Shown here piece after piece: positions 25,097 through 37,568 of a stretch of DNA of 64,000 nucleotides. The DNA comes from Pseudoneurospora amorphoporcata. Lineage: Eukaryota > Ascomycota > Sordariomycetes > Sordariales > Sordariaceae. The DNA is taken from positions 124,001 to 188,000 of the forward strand of contig MU859103.1 in the NCBI GenBank assembly GCA_033297205.1, written 5' to 3'. The translations under genes were made by a program, and so were the position numbers. How positions within the stretch are numbered: the stretch's first letter is position 1; every line of letters begins with the position of its first letter. The notes beneath the pieces are model-generated. The model worked only from the letters and a program-made list of their open reading frames with translations. It did no database searches and was not told the DNA's origin.

Positions 25097-26676
25097 TCAG
25101 ATGTAACTAACCTTCATCCCCATTCCAGCCGTAGCCCTCACTTTCCCCCACCCCTGCTGCACCACCCTCGTAATTCTGTCTCTCACCCTCTTATTACTGA
25201 ACATCAACAGGAACCCGATGATGAACGCCAACGTCCGGTACAGCAGGAACGGGTTCCCATGGAACGCCGTCATGACCTGATCAAGCACCGACCGGATATT
25301 GCTCAATATCAAAGACGCTCTCGTGCCCATCCCCGGGCCAGCCACTGCACTCGAAGAACCCGTCGTCTTCGTCGCAGTCGGTGATGAAGCCCCCTTTCTC
25401 GACGGCCTAGCCGGTTTCGCATTTGACGAAGCCCCCCCATTCTTCAACGAAGAAGCCTTCTTCTTCAAACTCGGTTTCTTCGTTGTCCCCGTCCCCTTAG
25501 GCGCAGAACCACCATCAACACCAAAATCACCCTCCATCGTCGGCCCGCTCCCCACACTAACCGCCGTACTTGCGTTCGCCCCCGCCGCCTCTCTCTTCAG
25601 CCTTTCCTCCTCCAACCTCTTCTTTTCCTTCTCCTCGTTCTCCGCCCTCAACTTGCGCGCATTCTCAATGTCCTTGCGAATCGCATCCTCCTTCTCGCGC
25701 GCCTTGCGCTCCGCCTCTTCCTGCTCCTCCTTCAGCGAGTCCAAAGCCTGGATGAAGGCTTCTTTCCGCTCGTCATCCAGGACCGCGCTCATGTTGATGA
25801 ACTCGCGCGCGCACGCCCACTCGTCGTTGCGCGGGAGCACGTGCAAGGTGTACAGCTCGAGGATCTTGACGCGTGCGTTGAGGTCACGAGGGGTGTCGGC
25901 GCCGTGTCCAGGGACTCCGGATTTGGAGGATGAGCGTAGGCGACGGGCCGGAGAGGCGGAGGAAGCGCCGGGACCAGAGAGACGGTCGGTCAGATCGAGG
26001 TTAGGGGTGCGGGCGGCGGCTAGGTAGTTTTCTAGACGCTTTTGGTTGAGGGTTTGGGCTTTGGCGTGGCCGAGGAGGAGGGTGGCTCTGTGGAAATGGG
26101 GGTTGTTAGTACCTTGTTGGCTCGCTAGTGATCATGATGCTGGTGTTGCCGGCCGACGACTTACAGGTTGATGACCACATCCGCATCAACGTCTCCCTCC
26201 GACCCATGGTATCCATTGCGCACGACTTCCTCCCAAACCTCGCCCTCGCGCACCTTGTTGCAGAGCGCCCTCCACTCCTGCGTGCCAAAGGCGTCCTTGC
26301 CTTCGTCCGAGTTCAAGTCCAGAATCGCATTGAGGATGGTCAGGTACAGACTCCACACCTTTATCCTGGTGGATCGCGACGCCTTGGCGACAGGTGCCGG
26401 GTCGAACGCAGCGGCGCCGGAAGCAACATCACCGGGAGTGGCGGATTCGGAAGGGGACGGTGTGATTAAAGGTAGAACGGTCGACAGGGCTTCGGGTAGT
26501 CGACGGGTGAGGAATAGTGTTGAGGCCTGTCTGTAGGCCTTTGAGATGCTGGACGAGGACGAATGGCGCGCCGAGGAGACGGACGACGAGAGCGACGAGA
26601 GCGAGGACGACATGATTCCGGATCCGTTCATGCTCGGACTGAGATACGACGATGTATCGAGATTATTAGAGGCCAT
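25097..26676 (-). CDS. Peroxin-26-like tail-anchored protein
   Basis: Two exons, 26676-26165 and 26087-25097, join over a 77-nt intron (26088-26164) to 500 residues. After a Ser-rich start comes a helical N-terminal domain ([57 protein letters not shown]). Then follow [36 protein letters not shown], a long Glu/Lys/Arg-rich coiled coil, and a Ser/Thr/Lys-rich linker. One hydrophobic segment near the C terminus ([19 protein letters not shown]) precedes a short basic tail. This layout matches fungal peroxin-26 as I remember it: a tail-anchored receptor that recruits the Pex1-Pex6 AAA ATPases to peroxisomes. The family assignment rests on recall of a related sequence, not a search. A GTTAGT donor-like string in the last codons is probably unused. 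Confidence 0.75.
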
Positions 26677-27887
26677 CGTGGATTGATTAGCTGGAGTACA
26701 GTAGTCTTGAGTCCCTAGATGTTGATGGAGTGTGAATTATTGCAATTGCGCGATGGACAGTGGAAAACCCGGGGGTAGAGGACGCCCTGGAGAGGGGGGT
26801 TGGACCGAACTGGGATCGATTGGGATTGGCGGTGGCTAGCGGTGGCAGGTGAACTCGGATGTTTTCCTCTTGGCCTGAATAGGAATCTGGTGCGCCCCCG
26901 TCTGTCGCGCGAAGAGAGATGAAAAGCGAAGGAGGGAGATGCGTGAACCCGCTCGTAATGGTTGAAAGGATGTCAGAGACAATCAAATGCGCAATCCAAT
27001 GCGATCAAGCCGTCGTTGACTTGCTGATGTGAAGGCGCAGTGCAGAATTGATAACGCTGAAGCAGGTGGACATGGATGCAAGTGTCATTAGTTTGATGTC
27101 AATTCTCGGAACAATGAAAAGGATCATACAACAGAACGGCCCTTCCACTTCAGTTGGCTCTTTGGGTCTTGTCAGCTGTGAGCCTCGGCAATCCGGGATT
27201 GGCCTGGGAGACGGCCAGGGAGCAACAAGGATGGCATCTGTAATGGGTATGGGGAAGGGGTCATTAGAGAGAGACATTCCATTAGAGAGAAAAGAACGTA
27301 TGGAAGACAAGTACCTGTCTAACTTCATCGCACCCTATAACTCGGCTGCACGTGAACCATCCGTGACCAACAAGTTGGGGAAACCAGCATGAATTGATCT
27401 CTAAGGTTTAGGCTTCACTTTTGCAGTGGTGCGGACAAGTTGAAACCGTTGGTCGAAAACAGTTCGCAAACTCGTCTCTTGTAGATCGCTAGACTACCTA
27501 GATATCAAGGTCAGGTCATGCAGCTCACAATGTCTTTCCAACAAATTTTATGCATGTATGTACTTGTCAGGGGAGAAAAAAACACCAAGACGCCGGCCGA
27601 CCCAACCCATCATTCATCATCCCGAACCGAGAGCCACGAGAGGTGCACATGGCTCAACGCCCGATCCCGCGCCGGAGCTGACCCGACCTCGTGCCTGTGC
27701 CCGCATCCGCGCCCGAATCACCGGACCGCAGAAGTGGATCCCACCACTCCGGCCTCCATGCAATGCAAGAACCGGCCCATCCCGGCTCAGGCTCGTGCTT
27801 GTCATCCCATCTGTTACACAGCCTCATGCTCATACCTTGATGGCCAACACCATTTCATCTCATAAGATCATATCATCCAAACCATCT
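26677..27887. other. Intergenic upstream of the peroxin-like gene
   Basis: This contains the peroxin-like promoter and the 3' UTR of the EBP-like gene, both minus strand. ORFs on both strands (for example 27048-27392 and 27558-28199) are antisense to each other or run into the EBP gene and are not supported. Confidence 0.45.
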
Positions 27888-29257
27888 TTACTCCCTCCTC
27901 ACCGTCTTCTTCTTCCTCAACTGCTCCCTCGCATCCGCCCTGCTGTCCTCCCAGTTCTCATACTTGCTCTCCGCAATGCTCTCCGGCCTGCCATCATCTC
28001 CTCTGAGGTAGGCCGCCTGCTGTTCCGCGACGCGATCCCTCCTGCTCTTTTCGCCTCCATCTCTGCTATCCCTGCTGGGCTCGCGCTTGCTCTCCCTGTC
28101 GGCCTTTCTGCTGCTGCTCTTGCTCTCACTGCTGCCGTCAAAAGACCTGATGCTCTCTGCCTTGCCGCTGTAGATGCTGCTGCCGCTGGAGGAGGTTGAG
28201 TCGCCCTTCATGCTCTTGACTTTATCGAGGACCGAGAGGCTTTGGCGGATGGTGCGGGTGCTTTGGAAGAGGAGGACTATGGGAATTTTGTTAGTTATGC
28301 TGGAACAGAAGAAACAAAGGGGAATGAAATGGGACGTACTAGCAGGGACAATGACCCAAGGCGCGTTCATGCCGGCATAGTAAACCCAGTAGTACAGCGT
28401 CTCCGGCCTGCTGTACGAGATTCCGCGGAATTTCTCCTGGAAGAAGCAGGTGCCGAAGTAGAGGGCGACGCCGTAGAGGTGGCCGACGCTGACGATGGTC
28501 TGGGTGATGTGGCGCAGGCTGGTGTTGCCCTTGATAATGGCGAAGGCGGCCAGGAAGGAGAGAGGACCCCAGGTGAGAACAGTCAAGGCCTCGATGCAGA
28601 GCATGAACGGGTCGGAGGTCATGTACCGCGAGTCCGACAGTGCGTACTCCTTCCACAGCTGGGCGAAGATGTCTTGCTTGCCGGCGAGGGTGGCGTGGTT
28701 GAGGACGTAGTATCCTGGCGATGCTGTTAGTTAGGTAAATCGAAGAGGTGGAAATGCTGATAAGCTTACCTTCAAAGAAACAATGCAAGAAACCACCTGT
28801 TCACACAGTATCCTCATTAGCACATCTCATCCTGTCTTGACTCAGATCAACTCCTCCGCCAAACTTGGACAACCCATCCCCCGTTCTATCTGTCTCCTCC
28901 CAAACCTCAACACATCCATTACTTCCCCCAATCCCTTTCCTCACGAACAATAATCTCCTCCATCACCTGCTCACCCCAAAAAAGAAAACGAAAGAATGCG
29001 AACTCACAAAGCGTAAACCAGCTCAACACCCCCGCATCCTTCCACGTCAACCGCTTATTAACCCTCTTGCCCACGGCCACCACGGCCACCATCAAGAGCG
29101 CCACGGCACCGCCAAATGCGCCAAGCACCATGGGCAGCTGTAGAGTGTTGGGCGCATAGTTGGGGACGACAACAGTCTGCGGGTAGTAAGGGTGTTTGTG
29201 CCGGCGTGAGGAGTTGGCGTCCCCGGAGGAGACGAGGAATTTTAGGAAGGAGGACAT
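27888..29257 (-). CDS. EBP/EXPERA-domain protein, sterol delta8-delta7 isomerase-like
   Basis: Four exons, 29257-29008, 28796-28770 (27 nt), 28714-28340 and 28276-27888, join to 346 residues. The introns are 211, 55 and 63 nt. The spliced core shows EBP-family hallmarks: HPYYPQTVVVPNYAPN, a membrane segment LGAFGGAVALLMVAVVAVG, FTLCGFLHCFFEGYY created across the micro-exon, LWKEYALSDSRYMTSDPF, and further membrane segments. EBP proteins isomerise the delta8 double bond of sterols in the ER, and related EXPERA proteins act as sterol or sphingolipid chaperones. Fungal ergosterol synthesis normally uses the unrelated Erg2, so the role here is open. The C-terminal 120 residues are a Ser/Arg/Lys-rich tail not needed by the enzyme family. 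The lysine-rich end could be an ER signal. Confidence 0.85.
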
Positions 29258-29821
29258 TGTCTTGTTTTGTTGGTTGTTTTCTCCCCTCTTTGAGTGATGT
29301 TGGAATTGAGAGAGGGAGCCAAAACGGGAAGCGAACTGAACCGTTGAAGAGAGTGATGCTGTTGCTTTGTTTATGTGGAGATGTGAATTTGTGTAAGATG
29401 ACTGGTGTTTGTGCAAGCACCGCAACTGCACAAGTGGCCCCGTGGACCCTGAAGACTGCACTCGAAAGTTTGTTGAGACGAAAGAATCCACACCGCCCTG
29501 GATGGAAAGCGGAAACGGACGGTTTTGATAGGACAAACTACCTCTAACGGCATAGACGGAAGCGTGCTGCAGCCTGCAGGAGGTTGGATTCTTTTGAGAG
29601 GGGTAAGCCGAAGTAGCATGCTTAACCCTAACCCCTTGCTTGATCAAGATAGGTATTGGACTCGGTTGAGGGCCCGAGTCGGGTTATTGTCACCTACCCT
29701 GCACTTTTTTTGTACCAAAAATCGATCTTGATCACATCGCATCTATGTTCATCAAACTCATCGGAATCATGTAGGCAGATATCTACACTACCTGCACCAT
29801 CAGAGATGCTCCGTCTTTTTC
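29258..29821. promoter_or_regulatory. Intergenic upstream of the EBP-like gene, with telomere-like motif
   Basis: It contains the promoter of the EBP-like gene and the 3' end region of Tti1. A telobox-like AACCCTAACCCC lies at about 29624-29635, about two units of the CCCTAA telomere repeat, in a position suited to a Tbf1/TRF-type factor. Confidence 0.5.
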
Positions 29822-32800
29822 CTAAGCCACCACACCCGGCACCCTCACAAACTCAAACCCAAACCCCTTCACAGCCCTTGGCACCCTCTTAACCCCCTTC
29901 ACTCTCCCTCTTTCATACAACGCCAACCAAACCGCATCAGCATTGATCGTCTCCAACGCCTCCCTCAACTCCCTCCTCTCCGGCTCATGTAACACATCAA
30001 CCACTACCTCCAGCATCTCATCAAACATCTCATCATCCACCCTCACATACTTCAGTATAGCCGTAATCAACCCCAGCGCCGCATCCCACAGCTGATGAGC
30101 CTGCGAGAACCTGCCCAGCGCTCCACTGGTAGAACTTGTCGAAACCAACTGCTTCGAGCTCATCCCTCCAACGCCATCGACATCACGAATAGGCAGCATA
30201 ATCTCCCTGTCTTCGACCTTCTTGACGCCACCAGTAATAAACGCTCTTCCAGCTCCCGTTCCCGTTCTTCTGGGTACCTCCCTCCCCTGAGCAGCCTCCC
30301 TCTTAACCCCCCTCAACCACTTTCCCATCCCATCGCCCCACTCCTGCTTAAACCTCCTTGCCATGAAATCACCAGCAGCTTCACACATGCTCCCCAAAGC
30401 CTTGCACGCCGCAATCGCCACGAACGGTTCCGGGTCTTTGATCCGCGCTACCACGACCGGCCAGACCGTGTGGACAAGCGGCAGGAAGGCGTTCTCGTCG
30501 GGCGCGAGGGCGGGTGAGACGGTGGCCACGAGGTCGAGCAGAGATTTCCGCAAGGTAGGCGTGGGAGAGGTGAGGTAGTGCTGCGAGAGGGTGAGGACAC
30601 GGGTGAGAAGGGCGTAGGTGGGTGTGTTGGAGGGTTGGTTCTTCTTTTCATCGTCTTCGCAGGCGGCGAGGGCGGAAGAGGGGTCGTCTGGTAGACCTTC
30701 CTTGTCTTCATCTTCTTCGGGCTTGGGATTTTCCAACTGGTCGAGGAGAGACTTGGCTTGGGATGGTTCCTTGGTTTTGCCTGGGCCCCAGGCTTTCTTG
30801 GGATGTGGAAGGGGTGGTTCGCCCTCTTCTTCGTCTCGGGCTCGCTTGGTTCGTTCGGCACGTTTGTTGAGGGTGTCAACCATGTAGTCGACGCCGAGCG
30901 GTTGCGGGCCTCGTTTGAGGTGGCTGACGGTTTGTGGGTTGGATCCTTCGAGAAGGAGCATGTCTGATTTGACGCCTTGGGTGACTACCTCAGAAAGAAC
31001 GGAGAACAGACTCTCGACAAATACGGGATAGCCGTGATAGTTGTCGAGGGCCGCGAAAATCGCGGCTACAACGTCATCCAGAAAGGGAATCAACCTTGGT
31101 CCCGTCAGGCGTATCAACATCACCAGTACCTTGGTGGAGGCTGGAGAGATGTCAAACGTGTTGAGGCGGAGAGAGATCGAGTTGACCATGTAATCTGCAT
31201 TGTCGACTACCAGCTCCGAGACGTTCTTGTAGCCGCAAGAGGCCGCTATCACGTTCAGTGTGGTGATGGCATGGCTGCGCAGTTGGGGTATTGGCGACCC
31301 GAGGAATGCGGTGACAGGGTAGAGCACATCGATCAGCTCAGGTCGGAAATCCTCCTTCATCCGGGATGCCGCAAAAGCCGTCACTTCGAGAGCAATCGCC
31401 TCGATACGCCAGTCGTTGTCCTGTGGGTCTGAATGGGAAGCCAAGACGGACGAAGAGAAATCGTAGAGCTCCTGGAAGACCTGTTCTTGGTATTGGTTCT
31501 CGTCGAGAGAAGACATGTCCAATAGGTCTTCCATATCCGACGCACTGTTGCAAGTTGTCTTGAGAAGCTCAAAGGCAAGCCAATATGAGGCGATCTGTTC
31601 GACGCCTTCGGAGTCTCGTAAATAACCTAGCATTGCGGCGGCTAGCTTTGTTTGCTGAGCTGATGAGCCAATGTTGGCTATCAGCTTGGTGATCTCTCCT
31701 CGTGTCGACTTGATGCCCTCCGAGTCTAGCAAAACTGGAGGATATGAATGAATGTCAGGTCGTGACACAGTAAGGTCCGTGGCTGTAGACAAGCTATTTT
31801 CGTCAACATCTCCCACCACCTTCGAGGGCTTTGAGCTCTTGACCAAGGCAACTATGCTGTCCCGTAGAGAATCGCCCAACGAGTCATTCAGAGTCGACGA
31901 GTCCATTCCCATGCCTGAAGCCATCTTGGAGCCCCTGAGTATGTTTCTAACTGCAAGCTGCTTGATGCGGTCATCGTTAGACTGGATCGACCTGGGGAGG
32001 CTAGTGACCCAATTGTAGAGCGTAGCCTGAATACAATCGCCCAACTCGGGGTGTATAGCCGCAAGATCCTGTAAGCTAGTCTCGAGCATTGACCGTCCGG
32101 TCTCTTCGTTCTCGACCATCATTGCGCTCTCTACAAGGATCGACTGGCAGTTGGCTAGTGATAAGTGGCATTCGTCCAACAGGCTGATACAGAACCTGCT
32201 GACAGCTGACTGGACGTCCTGAGCCTCATGAGTCCGGACTTTGAGCGCTGCGGCCAAGGCGATTTTGATCTGAGCTGTCGTAGCCCTGAGCCAAGCGGAT
32301 GTCAGTTCAGTCTGAGGCTTTTCTGCGCCATCGATGGGCTGAGCATCCTTTTTCGCCTTGTCTTCCGTTTCAATCTGCTTCAAAATCCCCCTAACCTTGA
32401 AGTCACCCAAAACGTTGACAAGAACGAGATTGAGGACCTGTAAGCATCGAACAAGAATCCTCCTCTGTGTCTTTTGCTGCAGCGGCGGTGCGAGAATTTT
32501 GGTCAGCGATGACACCGTACCCGGAAGAAACCTGGCAAGGACATGCTGATTGCGTGTGGTAGTGTAAACAGCCTGCAAGCATTGCAGCGCTTCCAGCTGA
32601 ACCGCGGGGGCAACACCGTCGGTGATGCCATCCAGCATGACCGTAATGGCAGGCCCTAATGCTGTCACTGTCTCATTCTCCTCTCCAGGTGCCTTAGGTG
32701 CCAATAAGCTTGAGGGCCCTATCGCGGTAATGAGAGCATCGAGAGCTTTGAATCCTTCCACAATGGTTTCCTCGGGCACATGACGCTTCTTGGCCTGTCC

Positions 32801-33247
32801 CGGAGTACCGCTGATAGTGAAGGAGAAGAAGAACAGCAGCTGGATGGCCAAGTCCTCTGAGATCTTCTGCTTCCAGCCGTATTGGATGAGGAACCTTAGA
32901 AGCTTGATGATGGCTTCGATCACGCGTATCGGGAACTGATCATGGAAGCGGAGCAGATGGCTCACAGGGAAGAAGGCATATTCGGCCAACTTGTCATCCA
33001 GCACAGTGGGATCATTGCTCACTTGAGCTGCCCAGATGCCAGTAAGCGACTCAACGAGAGTCAATATTTCTTTGGAAGCAGCCGCCTTGTCTGTTGACTG
33101 GAGGGCGAGGCGACTCAAGGGGACACAGACCGTCCTGAGCTGGGGATGGGGTCAGCATCAGTGGAAAGTTGGAATAATGGATGGATTTGCACGAACCTGT
33201 CTGAAGCAATCATTTCGCGGACCGGGTGTTGCGGCGGGGGTAGCCAT
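29822..33247 (-). CDS. Tti1 (TEL2-interacting protein 1), TTT complex HEAT-repeat subunit
   Basis: Exon 1 is 33247-33197, encoding MATPAATPGPRNDCFRQ. After a 57-nt intron (33140-33196), exon 2 runs 33139-29822, giving 1,122 residues, the usual size of Tti1. The start joins as LRTVCVPLSRLALQ, matching the conserved N terminus. The protein is almost wholly alpha-helical, HEAT-like. Conserved blocks include SELVVDNADYMVNSISLRLNTFD, KVLVMLIRLTGPRLIPFLDDVVAAIFAALDNYHGYP and FVESLFSVLSEVV. A charged linker (about 730-820) precedes the C-terminal repeats. Tti1 forms the TTT complex with Tel2 and Tti2, which stabilises newly made PIKK kinases (TOR, ATM, ATR) with Hsp90; in yeasts it is also part of ASTRA. 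It is divergent from the zinc-cluster factor, with 502 bp between start codons. Confidence 0.92.
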
Positions 33248-33749
33248 GTCGATTGATTTTGTGCATTATCTGATGCTATCCATCAATTTGGTGGTTCACG
33301 TGTAGTGGGATGGAAGGAATGGCCCGAAGTTTGAAGAATGGTGAGTTGTGGTTGTTGCATCTTACCTAGGTAGTTCCCGTCGGCGACGAGACTGTTTGCG
33401 ATGAAAGGTCCCCCGTAGAGGTACTAGGTAGGTATCAGGCACCAACCCGGGCACTGACAAAGGGGGGAAGGTGCCCTAGAATTCAGTGGCTTTGACCTTG
33501 GGTACAGCGGGTACTCCAGGCCCTTCTGCGTGACACAGCACACGCACCGGCAGGGGCCTATCGCAATACCTACCCTAGCAGTCGCGGTCGACGGGACGGG
33601 AGCTGCCGCTGCCACTGGAGATGAGCGCGTCTCTTGGTCCGTCAGCATTCATGTTGTAACCTCCCTTTGCACTCATTCTTCTTGATTGAGATAGTCTTTT
33701 AAATGTCTCTTGGTAGCTCAAGACTACCTCGTTCATCCCAACTCAATCC
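33248..33749. promoter_or_regulatory. Shared region between divergent Tti1 and zinc-cluster genes
   Basis: These 502 bp hold both promoters. They contain small ACCTAGGT-type palindromic pieces (about 33363-33372 and 33423-33433) resembling the larger palindrome upstream of the flippase. Confidence 0.5.
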
Positions 33750-36700
33750 ATGGCCCATCCGAACTCCGACTCTGCAACTCCACATGTCACTTCTGCCGAT
33801 ACCGTGACCGTCGCCGGAGCCGGGACCGCTGGACGGCATGCATCGCCGAAACCGGTTCCGAGAGATCACTCGTCACTACCCCCAGGGCCACCACCACCCT
33901 CAACAGGATCAACACCACCCAGAATACGGCGAAACACGGCCTGCATTCGGTGCCGAGACTCCAAGGTATGATCATGGCAGCAGGAGCTTGGGCCTGAAGT
34001 GTCATCCGTCTGCTCAAGACCGCCCGCTCTGCCTGTTTTTGTGTCTCTTGTCTTCAGTTGCTCCCACCATGGGACCCCGTTATGATTGGTCTGGCTGACG
34101 TTACACACTCTCTCTCCACAGGTGAGATGTAATGCAAGTCTTACTCCGGGACAGCCGTGTCTCCGGTGCACCAAGCTAGACCTTGAGTGCATCGTGGACA
34201 AGAACTACAAAAGAGCGTCCAAAAAGAGGTTGGTCACATGAAAGCCCAGGGTTAGGGTGCCCCTAAACAACCAAGACAACAACGGCTAACTCTTGATAGC
34301 AAGCTGGAAGAGTTGGCGGCCGAACTCCAGTCTCTCAAGAACACTGTTGCTCCGAGACCATCACTCGGCGGCCTAACTACTGAACTGCCCCCTATACGTC
34401 CAGTTCACTTCTCGAGCGCGAGTCCGCCCGTGCCTTCACTCCCACAGCTCACCCTGCCTGGAACCCTATCTGGAACCTTACCTGGAGGACTACCTACCCC
34501 TGGGACCCTGCCCGGGCCTTTTCATCTTTCTGCCCTAGGTGTTCCAACACTACCGCCTCCCATCTTCACTCGGCCAAGGCCCTTCTCCCTATCCAGCGAA
34601 GCCTCTACTCCCAGAGCAAGCGATGCCGCCTCTGTTAGCTTCAGTCTGGCCGGGCTCAGGCGTCCAGCTCAGTCTCGAGCCCTCGGTTCACGCGTGTTCT
34701 CTGGGGACGACATAAACTACTATTTCGACAAATACTTTGAGCACTTCCACCCTTACTTCCCCATCGTTCGCCAGCGGGATCCAGATATCTGCTATGAGAG
34801 GGGCCACGTTCTCTTTTGGGCCATCATCATGACGGCATGTCGTCGGTTTGCCAGGGATGACTTGGTATATCAGTTTCTGATGGACTCACTGTTGCCGGAA
34901 ATATGGAACGCGATATCACGGCCGCCGCTGAAGCTGCCCATCATCAACGCCTTGCTGCTCGTGGCGACATGGCCATTTCCTGATATCAGGTTCTTGACTG
35001 ATCCGTCCATGATCTTCACCGGGATAGCCATGAACTCGGCTCTTCTGATCGGGCTTCATACAGGCCGTGGTGCTCATACGGAGTTCACTGGTCTTCTCGA
35101 TAAAGTCGATACGACCGATGAGGAGGCAACGTATACATGGGCTGGCTGTGCCATTATATCTCACCGGTAAGTCAATATTCTGCCCCGGGTATGGACTCGT
35201 GCTAACCCTTCACATACAGAGCTGCTGCTTATATGGGGTGTCCGTCTCCGAGTCTGCTATTCAATCAGACCATAGACTCGCTCCTAGACGGGAGTAGCTC
35301 AATAGCAATGCCTCGCTACTTCATCTTGCATCTAGAAACCGCCAGGTTCGCCAACAAACTCATCAGCACCATGTCTGCCTCTCTCGAACAGTCCCAAGGT
35401 GTCTCACACCGCTTAGTGGCGCAAATGGAAGAAGAGTACAGTAAAATCCAATGCTTGCTGTACCCCGATAACTCGGGTGAGCACCCCTTTCCCTCATGCG
35501 TACCAGTTGCCCTATTTCAAGGAATCATCCCTAACACTACAAACAGACATCGACCACTTCATCCTCCTCTCCACCCTCCTCGAGATCCAAACCTACTACT
35601 TCATGCCCCTTCCCGGCTACAGCGAAGAGATGCTCAAGCGCAACGTCATCAAGTGCTACACCACCGCCGAAGCCCTCATCAACCAGGCCCGCTCCCTCCA
35701 GAGCCAGTCTGCCTTCCTGCACTATTCTCCCAACTTTGTCTTTCGCACCTTGCTCAGCGCCATCTGCGTGTTCATGACGCTCAACCTCGCTCAGCCCCCG
35801 TATACCAAGAACCACAATAATGCACTTAATGCCTCGTACATGGGCGACAACAACAGCAACACGAACAGCCCTAACAACAGAAGCACCACCAACAGCGGCA
35901 CGGGCAACAGAAACAGTAGCACCACCAGCAACAACAGCGGCAACAAAACAGGTGCCGCCTCCCCCAGCAGTGACACAGCCGACCTCTTCATCCGCGAAGC
36001 CCTCCGCATAATCCGATGCTGCTCCGTCCAGCGCGACGACCTCGTCATGCGCGCTTCAAACATGGTAGAGAAGTACTGGAACATGCGACATGCCCTACCG
36101 CGTTACGAAACTTTATTGGACCCCAGCGACCCCGACACAAACAGTCCCCAACACCCCCACCGGCAGCAAGACGATGGGATCCACGGAGCCACAACGGTGT
36201 TTCGACATCGGCTGGGGTCTAGTTTGACGTTTGGGTGTTTGAGGAGGTGGAAGCAGCATGTTGAAAAGGCGAGGGCGACTGTTGGGGGGATGAATCCTCC
36301 GGGACATCAGGGGCAGCAGGGGCAGCAGGGAGGACGAGAAGTGGGTGGTCAGTACCAAGGGCAGCAGGGTCAACAAGGGCAGCAGGGCCAGCAGGGCCAG
36401 CAGGGTACGGGAGTTTACGGTGGTACATACGGGCAGGGACATTGCCCAGGTACCGGTGCGGGTGGGATGAGGCAAGTTGATCAGGGTATGAATGGGCAGG
36501 ATGTGCAGAGCATGCATGGGGATGGAAGTGGTGAAAGTTTCCGTAAGTATTCCATTTCTCGCGACTCAGACTGTCGGGGTCAGACCTTCCCCATAATGGC
36601 GGTCGGAGAGTGTACAAGGAGGAGCGACGGAGAGCAATGGGAAAGAGCAAGAAGACTTCTTGGCTGTCCCTGCCTCCCGTTCTTGCTTTCGTTTCTTCTT

Positions 36701-36904
36701 CTTTCTATCCTGTGTTCCCTGCCAACAATCTTCAATGGTCACGCTAACTCTCTCCATCCAGCAGACGGAAGACTAGGAAACAACCCCCAGGACTCCTCTT
36801 CTCTCGGATTGGCAGACCCTTTCCAACGGCTCGAATGGAATGCGTTCATGGACGACTTTGATTGGAGCTTTACGAGTAATTACTTGGGTGTCGGTCCCAT
36901 GTAG
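33750..36904 (+). CDS. Zn2Cys6 fungal transcription factor with fungal-specific domain
   Basis: Six exons: 33750-33965, 34122-34228, 34300-35166, 35220-35476, 35547-36542 and 36762-36904, giving 861 residues. The zinc cluster has Cys65, 68, 75, 85, 88 and 95 (CxxC, then x6, x9, x2 and x6) and is split by intron 1 after Cys68. A basic linker and short coiled coil (SKLEELAAELQSLKNTV) follow, then a Pro-rich region. The middle domain contains INYYFDKYFEHFHPYFPIVRQRDPD, CYERGHVLFWAIIMTACRRF and ATWPFPDIRFLTDPSMIFTGIAMNSALLIGLHTG. The C-terminal part has Asn/Ser and GQQ repeats. The layout resembles the Leu3/War1/PrtT group, but the target is unknown. Intron 5 (36543-36761) is 219 nt, in frame and stop-free, so a retained form with 73 extra residues (934 in all) is possible. 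Confidence 0.88.
36300..36410. repeat. GGGCAGCAG-type minisatellite inside the zinc-cluster gene
   Basis: Imperfect 9-bp units based on GGGCAGCAG or GGCCAGCAG recur in two blocks within exon 5. They encode Gly-Gln-Gln repeats. The number of units is likely variable between strains. Confidence 0.8.
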
Positions 36905-37513
36905 TAGCCTAGTATTGGGATTCGGATTGCATGTACGGGTACCTATTGTATAGCAAAAAAAAACAAGCGGCCGTCTTGACAGAGCAGTGGATAACGAGCT
37001 TCCATCATGAACTCGAAATTGTTGTGGATGGTGTTTCTTATGGCGTATGTGCGCATCATGGATGGTGCACGTTATGTCCCTAGAGACTTGCTTGCCCTTA
37101 ATCTGACTATGAAGTGGAAGGAACCGGAAAAGAATCAATGGAAAGCATCGACTTCACTTTATCACGGTCGTTGTGAAGCCATGGACTGCTGTTGCGTGTA
37201 TGTGATATAATGTATTCAGCACTAAACTTACCTCTCTATGCCTAGTTTTCCGCTGTCGATATCACAATAGTAGACATACTTGTGATGGCGTATGCTAGCC
37301 TGTCAGATCCTTGGGTTTCCATGTACTCTACGTAGTCCTTCCTTGGTCTTTCATCCCTACTGTCATAGTACATAGACCCCTCTACCTCGTTCATACAAAT
37401 TTGGCTTACCTCTTGCCTGTGAACTTCCCTCTCTTCGCCTTTAGTATCCTTGTACTTTCGGCACTTCTTTTGGTGCGTTAGCCTTCAAACAACGTGCTCT
37501 GACAATACTGAAG

Positions 37514-37554
<41 letters not shown>

Positions 37555-37568
37555 AGAGAGAGAGAGAG
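37514..37568. repeat. Poly-A (about 38) followed by (AG)n
   Basis: A homopolymer of about 38 A runs into about nine AG units. Assembly length here may be unreliable. Confidence 0.9.

Noticed and set aside
37007..37210. 67-codon ORF with a hydrophobic start just after the zinc-cluster gene
   Set aside because: It is too short, lies in the expected 3' UTR, and shows no family features.
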